Positions 30,141 to 43,514 of a DNA stretch of 64,000 nt are shown here, piece by piece. The stretch is from Lepidurus packardi (taxonomy: Eukaryota > Arthropoda > Branchiopoda > Notostraca > Triopsidae), in assembly GCA_023053545.1 (NCBI GenBank), contig JAKZAN010000127.1, positions 1 to 64,000 on the forward strand, written 5' to 3'. Positions within the stretch are counted from its first letter, which is position 1. Each line of letters begins with the position of its first letter. The translations under genes were made by a program, and so were the position numbers. The notes beneath the pieces are model-generated. The model saw only the letters and a program-made list of their open reading frames with translations. It ran no database searches and was not told where the DNA came from.

Positions 30141-31462
30141 ATGAAATTAACCCTTCCATCCTTCTTAAAGGGTTTTAGAGTCCTACAAAATCAAGGAGTT
30201 CTCGAAGTATTTTTGGTAGCTGTCTTGGCGATCACAGCCTCTCGTCAGCTCTCCGCTGGCACTTTCTTCTCAACTACCCTCTGTATTGTGATAGAGATGA
30301 CAGTGAGTCTTCTTCCTCATGATCAACCAATTCCCCGCATGCTTGCCGGTACTCTTGCTCTACCGATTCTAGCTCTCAGCCCAGCAGACTTTGCCCAGAC
30401 TATGGTGTACCCAATCGTATGCTACATTCTGCTCGCCTTAACGTACTCATAAATTCCTGTACATGCCGAGGCTATTTGTTTTGAGCACCCATAGGTTTTC
30501 TAGACAAATATTTTTCGAAAATGCGTTGTTCGGTATTGTTCTAGGCTCAGCCTTGAGTCTCTAACTTTCGCCTCTTGCCACATACCTTTTTAAATCAATC
30601 TTCGGCATGCTCCTGTTGCTAGGGTTTTTGTCTGTTCTTGGCTGTAAACCCTATATCAAATACCAGGGCCTACTAATCCTCAACTTGGTTCTGTGTTGTG
30701 GCGCCTTCTATCGCGACCTGCATTGGTAGTTGCTGAACTCTCCGCAGCTGGTAAGGATGTTGGCAGTAGGCTCCCTGGGTGTCATCGCAATGGTTTGTGG
30801 TGCACTGATACTTAGGCAGATTTCCTTACCGAAAATAATTCAACGAAAGATATTTCATTTGCCACCCCTAATCCTATTTCCATTTCTGCAAGCCGAGGCT
30901 CCAGAGCTATTTAAAATAGCCCTCGTCGGGTCTCTCTACGTACTAGTAGTCTTAGAATTCCTGCGGTACTATCATACAACCGATGGAGTAGACGTTCTCA
31001 AAGGAAGTCTGGTTCCCCTCTGGTCATGGATGCAAACATTCGTCGATGAGAGAGATAGAAACCTGTGGGTGACTCATCTCAGCCTCTTCGCAGGCACGAT
31101 GGCTTCTTACTACTCAGAGGGAAGTTCGTTAGGGTTAAGAAATGCATCTGTGGTAATCCCAATTGGCGACGCGATGGCTGCGGTGGTGGGGGTCTTCTGC
31201 GGAAGAATCAAAGTATTTTCAATTTTGTGACTTCCCTTGTTTTTAACTCTGAATTTAGGTAAACAACAAGAGCATTTAAGGATATTTGTCTTTTGTTGCT
31301 TCAACGTGGCTGTTGTTCGCCGTCTTCAGTGGCCTAGCCTCCGAGAAAATGGAACAACGGCTCCCCCTAGTTCTGGGGCTGTTGGCAGCAGTAGAACTAT
31401 TATCGCGTCAAATCGATAATATGCTCCTACCTATCTTGTTCCTGTTGTTGATGAGGATTTGA
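30141..31462 (+). CDS. Dolichol kinase, 415 aa
   Basis: Exons 30141-30442, 30471-31212, 31259-31462; introns 28 and 46 nt. Many hydrophobic helices span the protein. Typical polyprenol-kinase motifs occur in order: 'RKIFHLPPLILFP', 'GDAMAAVVGVFCGRIK' (the CTP-binding part), 'KSIQGYLSF' after the second intron, and a C-terminal 'SRQIDNMLLPILF', matching the conserved DNLLLP ending. The enzyme phosphorylates dolichol with CTP at the ER, supplying the lipid carrier for N-glycosylation, O-mannosylation and GPI anchors. The first intron was chosen because it joins two membrane helices in phase; without the second the kinase would stop before its C-terminal third. Length is close to yeast and plant enzymes. 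Confidence 0.88.
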
Positions 31463-31837
31463 AGACCTGATGCAACGTTGGGCAGGCAAGACGAGATATG
31501 CGTGAAAATAAAATATTTTGGTGCACGAGAGATGCTATCATAAAGTATGTAAAAATGAGGGAGAGCCGTTAGGGCCGGATGATGTTAGGCGACGAAAGCA
31601 TTTGTATAGGAGTCGGCTATGGAAGTGGATTGATTTGTAGATATTTTCAGAAGCTAGCGAGTGAAGACCAGGAAACACTATGTGGTGTAAAACAGGTCAC
31701 GCTCACATTAAAAATAGAGCAAAACATCGCACTTATAATCATTAATAAAACTTGGAAATCAAATACTCTTCCTCCCCCCAGCGATAACGGGCCACCTTAC
31801 CTATCTACTTCCTGTCCTTTGCCCAGCTACTCTCCCC
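31463..31837. other. Intergenic gap after dolichol kinase
   Basis: About 375 bp. A plus-strand open stretch of some 92 codons (31579-31857, ending in TGA) overlaps the next gene's start in another frame and has no motif; I treat it as chance. No RNA gene or repeat seen. Confidence 0.5.
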
Positions 31838-32230
31838 ATGAGCCTAGATTACTCTAAACTTGACCACGAAGTCAGTACCTTATCTGCCTCCAACTCTGCA
31901 GACTTCGAACTTATCCCCTCTGACCCCTAGCTCACCAAAAAGACATCCTGGGATAGCGGCATCGAACTCGGCGCCGAAACTGACTCCGAAGATGACAAGA
32001 AGCCTAGCATCTTCAACTCGATCGTGGGGTGGCTGACGGAGCAGGGTGTGAAGGCAGGGAACCCCCTTGAGATCGAGGAGGCTTACTACAGGGAGAGGCG
32101 GAACAAGATCCAACAGGAAGTGGCTCAGAAGAGCAACGGCTGGGTGGAGACGGCGGCGACGAAGAAGAGTACTCTAAAGCTGAGGCTACCGACCCTGAAT
32201 CTAACTATCAGGACTTGCACTTCACTTTGA
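31838..32230 (+). CDS. Small acidic hypothetical protein, about 130 aa
   Basis: ATG 31838 to TGA 32228-32230. The first 100 residues are Asp/Glu/Ser rich ('SDPQLTKKTSWDSGIELG') with a helical stretch ending in 'EEAYYRERRNKIQQEV'. The last 30 residues in this frame look unlike protein. A neighbouring frame from about 32150 continues as an acidic segment ('DEEEYSKAEATDPESNY') to a TGA at 32320-32322. This suggests that an intron I could not place, or a sequence error, switches frame near 32150. The gene is probably real; its C-terminus is uncertain. No family recognised. Confidence 0.5.
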
Positions 32231-33573
<1,343 letters not shown>

Positions 33574-33860
33574 AGGATAGGTTGTTAGTTCTCTATATAT
33601 ACAAGTGGATATTGATTGTATCATACTTTAAAACGATTTCTTCAGACTATCATATGTTTATTTGGGAAGTGGCCAACGACCTTAGGCTTCTAAGATGAGG
33701 ACTAGGGACTGAATACATTTTCAGCTAGAAATGGCAAATATAAACCAGAGGCCCGACGTCTGACGTTATGGGTGCTGAATCCTTATTACATATTTTATTT
33801 CCTTTTCTTTTTGAGTCATTCCCATTAGTGACCATATTTTTCTTGCAGCTATCTCCACAA

Positions 33861-36792
33861 ATGGGCAACACATCTAACAGACAAAGTCTCCAGTAATATC
33901 GTTCCCGCTTCGAAATCGTCCGTCTCGACCCCACTGATAATCTCACCTACTTGGTCGATAAGTCTAACATTGGCGCCTATTATCTCCTCAAAGAAATCTT
34001 TGTCAATGATAGCCATTCGGTCCGCGTAATATAGCAGCAGCTTGAGGATAAACTAAAGCTCCAGCATCCAAACCTATGCACTCTCAAAGGTACCCTAAGT
34101 TTTTGTGTTAGCCAAGAGTGCTCAAATATCTACGCTCATATCACACTTTTACTCTTTCCTAAACTTGGATTTGAACTTACACAAAATCAGACTACTATGT
34201 GAGCGAGGAAGAACAGTTCTGCAGCAAAGTATTGAGAGTGAGTGCTCTCTACGAGTTCCCGCTGAGGACCCTTTACGACGAACGAGTCGACCGAGCAAAG
34301 TCACTTACGACCAACCCGAAGAGTATCTATACCATTCACATCTTTCTGCTGATTCTATCCTTCTATGCTTGGAATAAGTTGGTCAACTCAGAAGATTTCA
34401 GCGCTGAAGAACTCTGGCAAATTATTAAAGCTGTCGTTTCAGGGATGAGCTACCTCCAAAAACACCAGATTGTACACGGTGCCGTTAGCTCTACCAATAT
34501 CTACTTGGATCCCAGCTTCCGTATTAGGGTGGCCGATCCTTTTGTCAAGCATCAGAAATCTAATTTCGACACCTCAAGGCATCACCGCAGCTTTGTACAT
34601 TCGATGTCAGAAACAGAGAGTTAAATTACGCGTTAAACTGTACTTGATCAGGTGGGTCTATACCTTTCCCCTGCCGAATTAGAAGCCATTCGTTAGCAAT
34701 AGAGGAGGCCTGTTCAAAATCCGTACAAAACTGATGTGTTTAGTTTTGGAGTGGTGGTTTTGGAACTCGTATTCATGCAGCTGCAGGATGATGTGTATAC
34801 GCCAAAAAGCAGAGCGAGAATCAATGAGGGGCTACTTAAGCATAGGCTTGAAATGGTGAAGAACAAGTACAATGGTGAGTTATCCTGCATTGTGGGAGAA
34901 ATGCTGAGACTAGATGAATCGGGCCGCCGTGATTGGGTGGATTTGGAAAACTACTTGATACCAAGTTTCTCCAATTAGCTCCGTCCCCTGCGCAAAAATA
35001 GTCTAAAAGAAGCGAGTACAAAGCTGAGAATCCAGGATACATCCCATTACCGTGAGAAAAGCTTCCAAAATATCAACAGCAATAGTCAGCAGCCCCTCCC
35101 CCCTTCTCACCCTGCCCTTTTAGCAATAGTTGTCAATACTTAGGTGAAACCTAGTTCTCCAGCCCCAAGTGCAATTTACCCATCCACCATACAACCTTTG
35201 AATAAAAGAGTAGTAAGGTTGAGCGAACCACCTTTGCAATACTATAAATCCCAAGAACCAGCCCCGCAAAGTCCATCATTCGCCAGCGAGCATCGAGATA
35301 ATCTCCATTAATTAGGTCTTCATATTCCTAGATTTGTATCCTTGGCTCCTCCTTGTAGCTATAATAAAGTTCTAGTCACCCATTAGACCCCGACAAATTC
35401 TCGTCCGAATCTTATAGGCTATAGACCACACGCCGCTACATTCCTTGTACCAGAAATCAAACCCGGATTTGGTAACAATATACAGAATAAGTACAGCGAC
35501 AACCATAACACTCGAAGAGAATTCGAACCATAAATACCTCTCAGTGAGACGGAGAAGTGCACGACTGCAAGGTTGGGTACACAGTATGGACCTAATGGGA
35601 CTATGGTTCTGATGAGTCCACCTGCTCACAGACTTCTAACATCTCCAAACAGTACTACTAAGTCTAGTCGGCCTTTACTGCATTCTTCAAAGCTGCACTT
35701 AAACGCGATCCAGCTATTTACTTTAGCAGAAACAAAAAAGAATACCCCCTTCAAGATCTTATCGGCAAAACCTGTGATCAAGACTCCTAATTCCTCCAGC
35801 ACAGGGGTAACATAGCGAGCATTTCAACCCTTAGAACTTCATTCCTTAACTCCTCGCTTTAGCGTTCCGGATTCCTCCATGCCTGATCGTCTCTTCCACC
35901 CAACAAATTTATCTGTTCCCGCTATAACGCTCATAAAACCTCCCATCACATTTTCCTCTGCAGCCGAATCTGAATCAATACTCAAACCCCAGATTCGTTC
36001 TAATGAGACTATTGACTCGATGGAAGTCTCAAGCAAAGATCAGCCTCTGGTTCTGAATGCTCCAGGGCTGATTGCGGCAACAAAAACGAGGCCTGACGAA
36101 AACTCTAACATTTTAGCAGGCCTAGCACTCGATGAAATTGCAGAGACCTTTATGTCTATCAAGGTTTCAAGTACAATCTAGCAACAACCTAGCATGGACG
36201 AAAGTAAAAACCAGGCAGGAACTTTCCACCCACATAACACAAATAAAGAGAGTAGTTCTCTCCCTGACGTTGAATTCGTTAAGGAAACCTTCCCGCAAGG
36301 TTGCCGATACTAAGGCAATAAAATTGGACACGAACGTCATGGTCGTGGGAGGTTTTATTACAATGACGGAGGGTTGTATGATGGAAACTGGGTCCATAAC
36401 CGCATGTAAGGTTTTGGCAGATTATTTTATGGAAGCGGTAAGATGGCATATGAGGGGAACTGGGCCGAGGATCATTTCCAAGGATATGGAAAGTTGTTTA
36501 ACGAAAAGCCGAGACACATCTAAACATACGACTATACAAACTTCGATGGAGTTCAACACTAGTGGAGCGTCTACGAAGGTAAGACTGTCAGCCAATCATT
36601 ATCTGAATTGTGGTAGGTGGGTTCCAACGTGACCTCAAAAGCGGCAAGGGCACATTAACGCTGCTCAATGGCGAGAGGCTCGAGGCTGAATGGAAAAGTG
36701 ATCTTGTACACGGACCTGGCGTATTCAGAACTAGTAGTGGGCAGACAATTCGAGGAGTATGGCACGAAAACAAGCTTGTGCGTCTTTTATGA
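33861..36792 (+). CDS. Pseudokinase-like domain fused to MORN repeats, about 930 aa
   Basis: Exons 33861-34089, 34191-36578, 36617-36792 (introns 101 and 38 nt). Residues about 10-370 form a protein-kinase fold: 'YYLLKEIF' (beta-3 Lys), 'LQHPNLCTLK', 'FSAEELWQIIKAVVSGMSYL', then 'IVHGAVSSTNIYLD' where the catalytic HRD Asp is missing and 'VADPF' in place of DFG; 'LYLSPAEL' and 'DVFSFGVVVLELVF' mark the C-lobe. A Ser/Pro/Asn-rich linker of about 350 residues follows. The C-terminal 200 residues hold about five MORN repeats ('GRGRFYYNDGGLYDGNW', 'MAYEGNW'), which bind membranes or form scaffolds. One open frame spans kinase, linker and MORN. The first intron is long, and a missed intron near 34300-34400 is possible. 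Confidence 0.75.
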
Positions 36793-37074
36793 GGAACTCG
36801 TTTATCTATTGAATTTAATCTCAGTATTTTGATAGATCTGGGCCTATTCATGTCTATGGCATTATAATAAACTATTCCACAACCTGATTGACCCTCATCA
36901 GTTCGCAGCCCATCATTGCTACCCAGCCCACTGGTCAATGAACCTATCCAACTTCCAATAAGGAAAGCTCATCAATCCTTCTACCCTTATCATACGCTAA
37001 CTCAGTGGTAAACCCTTCCCTTATCCCTTATCGTTCTCCCTCTAGTGTTGTAACACCTCAAGAAATCCAACGAA

Positions 37075-38958
37075 ATGCATACTCTCTACAAAATACTCAT
37101 TCAAGCTCTAAACAATATTGGATACAGGTATGTTTAGTTCCTCCATCAATCATTGTTAAAATTTCAATTTTTCGGGTTTATATAGCGAATCGGCCTTGAC
37201 ACTCGAACAGTAGACAGGAGTTGTGTTTCTAGACCCAGAGCTATCGGAGCTGCAAAAACGATTGAACGATGCTACTCTGAAGGCAATAAGCGAACAGGAA
37301 ATAAAATTGCTGGAATCGATCATGAGTGAGTTTCCAGAAAAGAAGAAGAAAGAGCTGAGATTTCTAATGTTTTAACTAAACCTCACTCTGCTCTACGAGC
37401 ATGAGAATGAAAACCCTGATTATGAGTTTAGGCTCATTTCTCTCATTCAAGAGTTCTCCGCTGCGAGTATTTAGGAACTTCCCAAAGAATTCGAGAGTCG
37501 CCTTGACGAAATTGTCCGGTCTCTCCTCTTAAAACAGACTACTTTCAAAGCACGAGACACGTAAACACCCTTGTCCTTACTATCCATCAACACGATCATT
37601 GCAGAGTTGTCAAGTAAATACTTATGAGGTGCTAGCGTACAGGAATCCCGCCCGATTGTCTTTCTCTTATTCTCAAGCAGTTTCTCAAGAACAAGAAAGG
37701 TGGACACGCGAACTTATACGATCTGATCCGATATGACTTGCCCAACCACTCTTCTGCTGAGAGCACCACACAATTGCCTCAAGTTCCCCTCGATCCACCT
37801 CTTTTTAATACTAAGTTTGAAATCCAATTTCTGAAGCTGAACCCGCGTGGAACTCTGTTGGTCACAGCAGGGAACTCGCCAGTCAGAAGCAGACAAAGCA
37901 ACAAAAAGTAATGCGAGTTGACGTTATGGAGGGTTTTCGAGGCTTCCGCACAGCCGAAGAGTAACTATGAGCAGTATATAATAGGAAACAAGTTTGTCCA
38001 AAATCTCCGGATTGAAGACTTAATATGGCATTCTCCGAACAGTTACTCGCAAAGTCAAAGAAGCCGAACACATTAGGAGGTAGAATTTGTAATCACGGTA
38101 TTCAATACAAAAATTACGATTTGGGACACTGAATTGCGAGAAGTCCACAGCATTGCAATCGTAGACATGTTGTGTTGTGCCGTCAACCCTCGCAACAACA
38201 ACTTGTATGCTGCAGGCCTCTGTAACAAAGTACATGTCTGGGACGCCGAGGGTCAGGAAGTCGACGTCCTTCGAAGCCCTAAGATCAGAAGCATTTTCTT
38301 CAACCATTTGGGATCGAACATGTACGGAGTATCAGCGACCGAGTCGCGCATCATTAAGTACCAGACCATCTAACTGAAAGAAGAGAGTTCGAGAAAACTG
38401 GCCTCGAATGTGCTTCACTGCAATATGGGCTCCAAAAATATTATAGCCACCCTGAAAGATGAAATAGTCGTTCTTTCTGCTGAAACTCTTTAGATTTTGA
38501 TGAGATTCAAGACTTGTACATACTCAGAAAACAGACAGTACTATGCATACAGTCGCGAGTATGGAAATGGCTGGATCATTTCCTGCTCTGGCAAAGAGAC
38601 GTTCCTAGCCTTCAAAGTGGTTGATGCCGAATTCGGCCAACACAGCAACCCACTGGCTCTCCAGCTGGGTTCTGAGGCCACTAACAAGGTAATGTTCCAA
38701 AGCTGGCGGAGTCAGAGCAACTACCCCATCTTCGACGTCACTAACGGGGTGATGGGCGATGAATAGCGCAAAGAAGTACAGATGGTAAGCGCAAAGGAAA
38801 GATCAATTATTTTTTGGGGAGCAGGAATCGAAATAGAGACTGAGAGTAACGACGGAGACAAAAGAGGTATGATGGAAGAAGAAGAAGTTTCTGACGAATT
38901 TGATGAGGAGGAAGAGGAGCTGTTTGAGGAGGCCTCCATGTCCGAGGAAGAAGCATGA
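37075..38958 (+). CDS. WDR26/GID7-like LisH-CTLH-WD40 protein, 598 aa
   Basis: Exons 37075-37127, 37186-37613, 37643-38958 (introns 58 and 29 nt). A LisH motif spans the first junction ('LYKILIQALNNIGYSESALTLEQQ'), followed by a helical CTLH-like region and, near residue 160, 'IPPDCLSLILKQF', which occupies the place of the WDR26 'IP..CL' segment before the propeller. The rest is a divergent WD40 propeller ('TIWDTELREV', 'VHVWDAEGQEV') with a very acidic C-terminal tail. WDR26/Gid7 are scaffold subunits of the GID/CTLH ubiquitin ligase; assignment to that complex is an inference because the blades are weakly conserved. The start may lie upstream of 37075. The second intron removes an in-frame TGA. 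Confidence 0.7.
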
Positions 38959-39109
38959 CCCTATTGGGCTCGGCTGATCAATATAGTTAGGCAGCCGCTT
39001 CTTTAAGTCATCATAATTTTCTGAAATGAAGCACAAACTTAGTCCATTGGTTTGGATGCTATAAAGAATGTCAACCACATTGGTTCGCCGACCCAGCAAA
39101 CTTTCTTCG

Positions 39110-39832
39110 TCAGTTCTTTAAGTTTCCCTTATTGTTTATCAGCTAGTTCTGGCGACGTCTTTCTTTTTCCTCCCTCTTCAGCCTTTCCATCCTCAGAATC
39201 TCAATCTTACTGACAGGCTTTTCCTCCTTCACACTATGCTTTTCTCTCGACCTCTCTCTGATCCCCGTCAGCTCTTCCACTATATGTTGCGAGTTCTCCA
39301 CGATACTTTCGGTTTTGTTCTTCTGCTTGGCTGCTTTTTCTTTCTGCTTAAACAGGCCTCTAATTCTGCTCCTCTAGGCTTGTTCACGCTGTTCAGCCTC
39401 CCGATCTGAGGCTGTCTTAATGTACCATGGCTTCTTATGGTCATAGACTCCCAAAAACTTGGAAGACATATCGATGTCCTTTTCCTCCATCTCCTTGGCC
39501 ACCTTCATCATGCGTGCTTCTCTGACTTCCTTATTGTTTATGAGTCTTTCTTAATGCTCAAACAGATTAATATGTTTTTTCTTCTCGATAATCTTGCTAA
39601 GTTCGTGGGTGACTAGACTTGAAGAAGCAGGCAACTCGACAGACTTAACGCCCTGTTATTGAAGCAGAGTTTCCCTGCGATCCTAGTTTTTCTTGGCTCG
39701 AAGTTATTCCTCGTTTTGACGTTTTTGGTCTGCTGCCTTTTTCTTATCTCTCTCGACGACAACTCTATTGTCCCAGTTGTACACGTTCCACTTCTTCTGC
39801 GGGAGAATGTTCAAGCCTCCGTGTCCACCCAT
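39110..39832 (-). CDS. LENG1-like protein with CIR N-terminal motif, 240 aa
   Basis: Single exon, ATG 39832 to TGA 39110-39112. The N-terminus 'MGGHGGLNILPQKKWNVYN' followed by a basic helix is the CIR_N motif found in LENG1 and other spliceosome-associated proteins. The block 'DMSSKFLGVYDHKKPWYI' resembles a conserved LENG1 segment. The remainder is Lys/Glu/Arg-rich coiled coil. LENG1 is a poorly studied nuclear protein; a role near the spliceosome is inferred from the motif. Convergent with the WDR26-like gene (151 bp) and divergent from the CK1 gene (123 bp). Confidence 0.78.
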
Positions 39833-39955
39833 CTTTTAGGAGATAATTAAAGTTAATTAGAGTTCTCGATATGCTTTAGAGTCCAAGGATAAATTTAGGA
39901 TCGTAATATTTGATTGCAAAACATCAAGTCTCCCGATTGCTGCCTCGAAACACTC

Positions 39956-41188
39956 ATGAGTTCCATCGAAATTCGAGTCAACGGCAGATACAGGCTGGGA
40001 GAGAAGATCTACAAAGGAGAGTATTCCTCCATCTACCTTGGCAAAAATGTACAGTCAGCAGTCTAATGTGCCATCAAACTAGAAAACAAAGACCGCCAGC
40101 CAAACTTCCTAGTCAACGAAGGCAATGTAATTGAGGCTATTCAGGGAGGAATCGGAGTCCCCAACCTGTACTGGGCTGGCACTGAAGAAAGCTTTAACTT
40201 TGTCGTCATGGATCTGTTGGGAAACACTCTTCAAGACTATTTCTAGATATGCAACAGAAACTTCTCACTCAAAACCGTGCTAATGATCGCGGACCAACTC
40301 CTAACTAATATGGAATACCTGCATTTCAAAGGCTTTCTCCACCGTGACATCAAGCCTTAAAACTTTGTCATGGGTCTAGGTATCCAGCTCTCCTCAACTC
40401 ATCTTCAATTATAGGCAAGCGACTGCATCAAGTCTATACGATTGACTATGGCTTTGCCACATCTTACCTTTAGAAAAATGGTTAACACGCGCCCTTCGTC
40501 GAAAACAGAAAAAGTTTCGTAGGCACTCTCAAATATGCAAGTCTAAATGTGCATCGAGGGATCCTGAATAGCCGCAGAGATGACTTGTAATCAATAGGCT
40601 ATTTGCTGGTCTACTTGATGAAGCAGGGGCTTCCCTGGGAGGGCTTATTCTAAAATATGGAGAAGGTTAGTCCCCAGGAGGCTATCCATAAAGTAGGGAG
40701 AATGAAGCAGTAGATATCGATAGAAGTAACAAACCAACGATAAAGAATTTTTAATGGGTGCTTAGAATCTTTGCGAAGGATTGCCGGTGGAGTTCGAGAG
40801 GTTTCTGCGGTACTGCAGGGAGATGCAATATCATGAGAAGCCCGACTATTCGTATCTCAAGAGGATCTTCAAAGAGAAGTTCATTTCGGAGGGCTACGAG
40901 TACGACTACATATACGATTGGATTCTGATTCCTCTCCGCCTCAAAGACTCCGACACTACGTCGAAGATCCCCCTCATCACCAAACTCCGCGAGCCAAATA
41001 AAACCCCGAGCATGATGAATCTATACCTCGAAAAGGACGAGGATCTTTCTCCTATTTCGCCCAAAAAAAATAACTTCGAGAAAAAAGAATCCCAGACCCG
41101 CACGGCCACATCTCAGATTCCAAACAGAAAGACAGAGGTTGCAGACGCCTCTAAGAAGAAAAAGAAGGAAGACTGCACAATTTTCTGA
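39956..41188 (+). CDS. Casein kinase 1 family Ser/Thr kinase with C-terminal CaaX motif, 385 aa
   Basis: Exons 39956-40379, 40415-40725, 40766-41188 (introns 35 and 40 nt). The kinase domain (about residues 10-300) shows the CK1 pattern: '[20 protein letters not shown]', 'CAIKLEN', '[14 protein letters not shown]', '[10 protein letters not shown]' (a DYG variant of the DFG site), and '[20 protein letters not shown]', the CK1-specific helix restored by the second intron. A polar tail ends '[11 protein letters not shown]', a polybasic stretch followed by a CaaX-type box (C-T-I-F) that would be prenylated; Phe in the last place favours geranylgeranyl transfer. This predicts membrane attachment. 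Animal CK1-gamma is lipid-anchored by palmitoylation and yeast Yck1/2 likewise; CaaX is another route to the same place. Confidence 0.92.
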
Positions 41189-41238
41189 TGAACTAAATAT
41201 CGAAGCAATACTAATGTGAGAAATCAACATAAATAGGG

Positions 41239-43205
41239 TCAGAATCGGGAAAAGCATAAAGTCTGGGTCTGTGCGAGAAAGGGGTGTGATACGAGGAGGC
41301 ATGCCCTGTTTCTTTTCTCGGGTTTCTTGTCGAGGGTACATAGAATGAAGTCCTTAGCCTCTTCGCTTACTTAGGGCTCTTCGGGGAATCTAACCTATTC
41401 GTTGACCTGCGAAGACGATATTTGGTTGGAAACTATAATTACTATTTTGCTCATCTCGCACTGCGAACGGATTTTGAAGGGATTCTTCCCGTAAAGCAAC
41501 TCGTAGGCCAATATTCCCAATGACCAAATGTCAATCTTATCGTTGTACTCCTTCCCTTGCACCAGTTCTGGCGAAAGATACAAGGGAGTCCCACAAAGAG
41601 TCTTACGTCTCCCGTACGCAGCCCTCACCGCCCAGCCGAAGTCACATATTTTAAGCACGCTCTAAGTTTCAAAAAGTGCAAAGATCAAATTACTTCGTGC
41701 AGGATAATGTTTTCGGGCTTCAGGTCTCTGTGGATGACGAACTGACCATGCAAATATCGCAGAGTCTAGACGACCTGCTTCAGAATGTAGGCTGCTTCTC
41801 TTTCGGGTAGGAGTCTCCTCTGTTGCATAAACTTGAAGAGATGCCCATCGGCGCACAGCTCCATGAGCAGGTAGATGTTTTACTGGTCGTCAAAAAACCC
41901 ATAGTGTCCAACGACGTGGGGATGGTTCAGGTAGATACCAATCTTGATTTCTCTAATCATCGTTAGGGCTAACTACCCGTTCTGGATGTCCTGTTTCTTG
42001 ATTGTCTTCATCGCACAAATAAATCCTGTGGCCTTGTGCTGTACCAAGTGCACCACTCCAAGTACCCCTCTCCCCAGCAACTTTCCCATATTGAAGTCAT
42101 TTAAACAAAGAGTATGGGGGACGCCAATCTGATTGTTGAAAGATATTTGCGAAGAGTAGTTGATTGATAAGTCTTAGGAATTGCTGATGAGGGCGGCTAC
42201 TTGTTCCAAGTCTTTCTAAAGCTATGTTTGGGGCTAGGGATGCTTAGGAGAGTGGGTGATAAATTGTTATGGGTCTGGTAGACACGGGGCTAGATTGTAG
42301 CTTATTTTTGTTGGAGCTTGATGGTTGATCTGTGGGGTTGACTTGCAGATAAATGACAGTTGTTTTTACAGGTTCTGTTGATGTGGGCCTTAAGATTTAT
42401 TGATACCATGAAAGGGCGAGGATTGGACGGATATGGATGGCACTTTTCTAGGTTTATTCTGGTTTCTTTGGATGTTTCTACTAGTCTCAGAAAACGACAG
42501 TATCCTCCATCCTTACTTGTGCTGGCTTGTGAGCCTATTGTCATCTTTGGAGACCTCATTATCCATTGATCTTTGGAGCTACTTTTCTTAACTCGAACAG
42601 TTGAAGGATAGTCTTTATGGTCCCCTACTTTAAGTTCCAAATACCCTCACTGGTTCCCCTGTGCCACCAAATCCTTCCTAATTCTTGTTCGCCGATTGAA
42701 GAACAGACATAGGCAGTCGAATGCCAAACTTCAGGGCCGTCGTACTACCACTCAGATTCACGATTTAGTTTTAATTTCTGCCGCAGCTAGCATCATTAGA
42801 AGTCAGCAACTGGAGGTCTGAGGTGTTTAGATGTTGTGATATGGCTCGGAGAGGGTTGCGTTCCTGAACACGCGAGGTCAGATATTTTTTTTCATGTAAA
42901 TTGTTCAATTCGTATTTTGTCCTGGCGCAGTGTTCCTGATCTTTGTGACTTTGGTTCGGCATTAAACCGGCACATTCCTTTTTGTGAAAGGACTCCGACA
43001 GTAGGAGCAGTGTTTTGTATTTTGGATAACACAGCTTCTGGGAGACGGCTGAGAGAGGGGGCTGATCAAAGGTATGACTTTTGAGAAGGAGTTTTCCGGT
43101 GGGCGAGCGTGTATAAGCAGCGAAGGAAAGTCTGAGAGGAGTGTGGGGAGGAGAGGGATTTATAGTGTGTTTAGAGCTGGAAGGGGAACTATAGACGGGG
43201 TTCAT
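41239..43205 (-). CDS. Aurora-like Ser/Thr protein kinase with long N-terminal extension, 632 aa
   Basis: Exons 43205-41694, 41661-41443, 41406-41239 (introns 32 and 36 nt). The kinase domain starts near residue 368 with 'FNMGKLLGRGVLGVVHL' (Gly loop), then 'FICAMKTIKK' (Lys), 'FVIHRDLKPENIILHE', 'LKICDFGWAV' and 'RRKTLCGTPLYLSPELV'. DFGW followed by a basic loop with a T in LCGT is the Aurora signature. All catalytic residues are present. Auroras run mitotic spindle and chromosome events. The 365-residue N-terminus is Ser/Gln/Asn rich and disordered; its frame is open throughout, but an internal Met at 42566 is another possible start. The second intron keeps frame and was chosen by domain alignment. 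Confidence 0.87.
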
Positions 43206-43514
43206 TTTAATCTTGTAATAGGAGGAAATAATAGAATAGTTTTTCTTCCATTGCTTTCGGAAACATTCAGTCTCGCGCTCCCTTAAAATACCACAGACAC
43301 ATAATACATAAGCTTTTTAGAGACTGTCGATTGCCAGCCCCACCGCTCTACTTATACGGGTCCTCGGTCTAGCCAACAATATCACAAACAACACTATTCT
43401 GTCTTTGCATGCCCTAACACCAATATATACGTCCTCCCTATCAATATCGCCTCACACTTTCAATATTTAGTTATTTGACAATACACTTGCCTGTCCTTAA
43501 AGCCTACTTGTGAC
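43206..43514. other. Divergent promoter region, Aurora-like kinase / sorting nexin
   Basis: About 310 bp between two divergent start codons. AT-rich near 43220-43260. No RNA gene, repeat or supported open frame seen. Likely holds both promoters. Confidence 0.5.

Noticed and set aside
31579-31857. Short plus-strand open frame after dolichol kinase
   Set aside because: No motif and overlaps the next gene in another frame.
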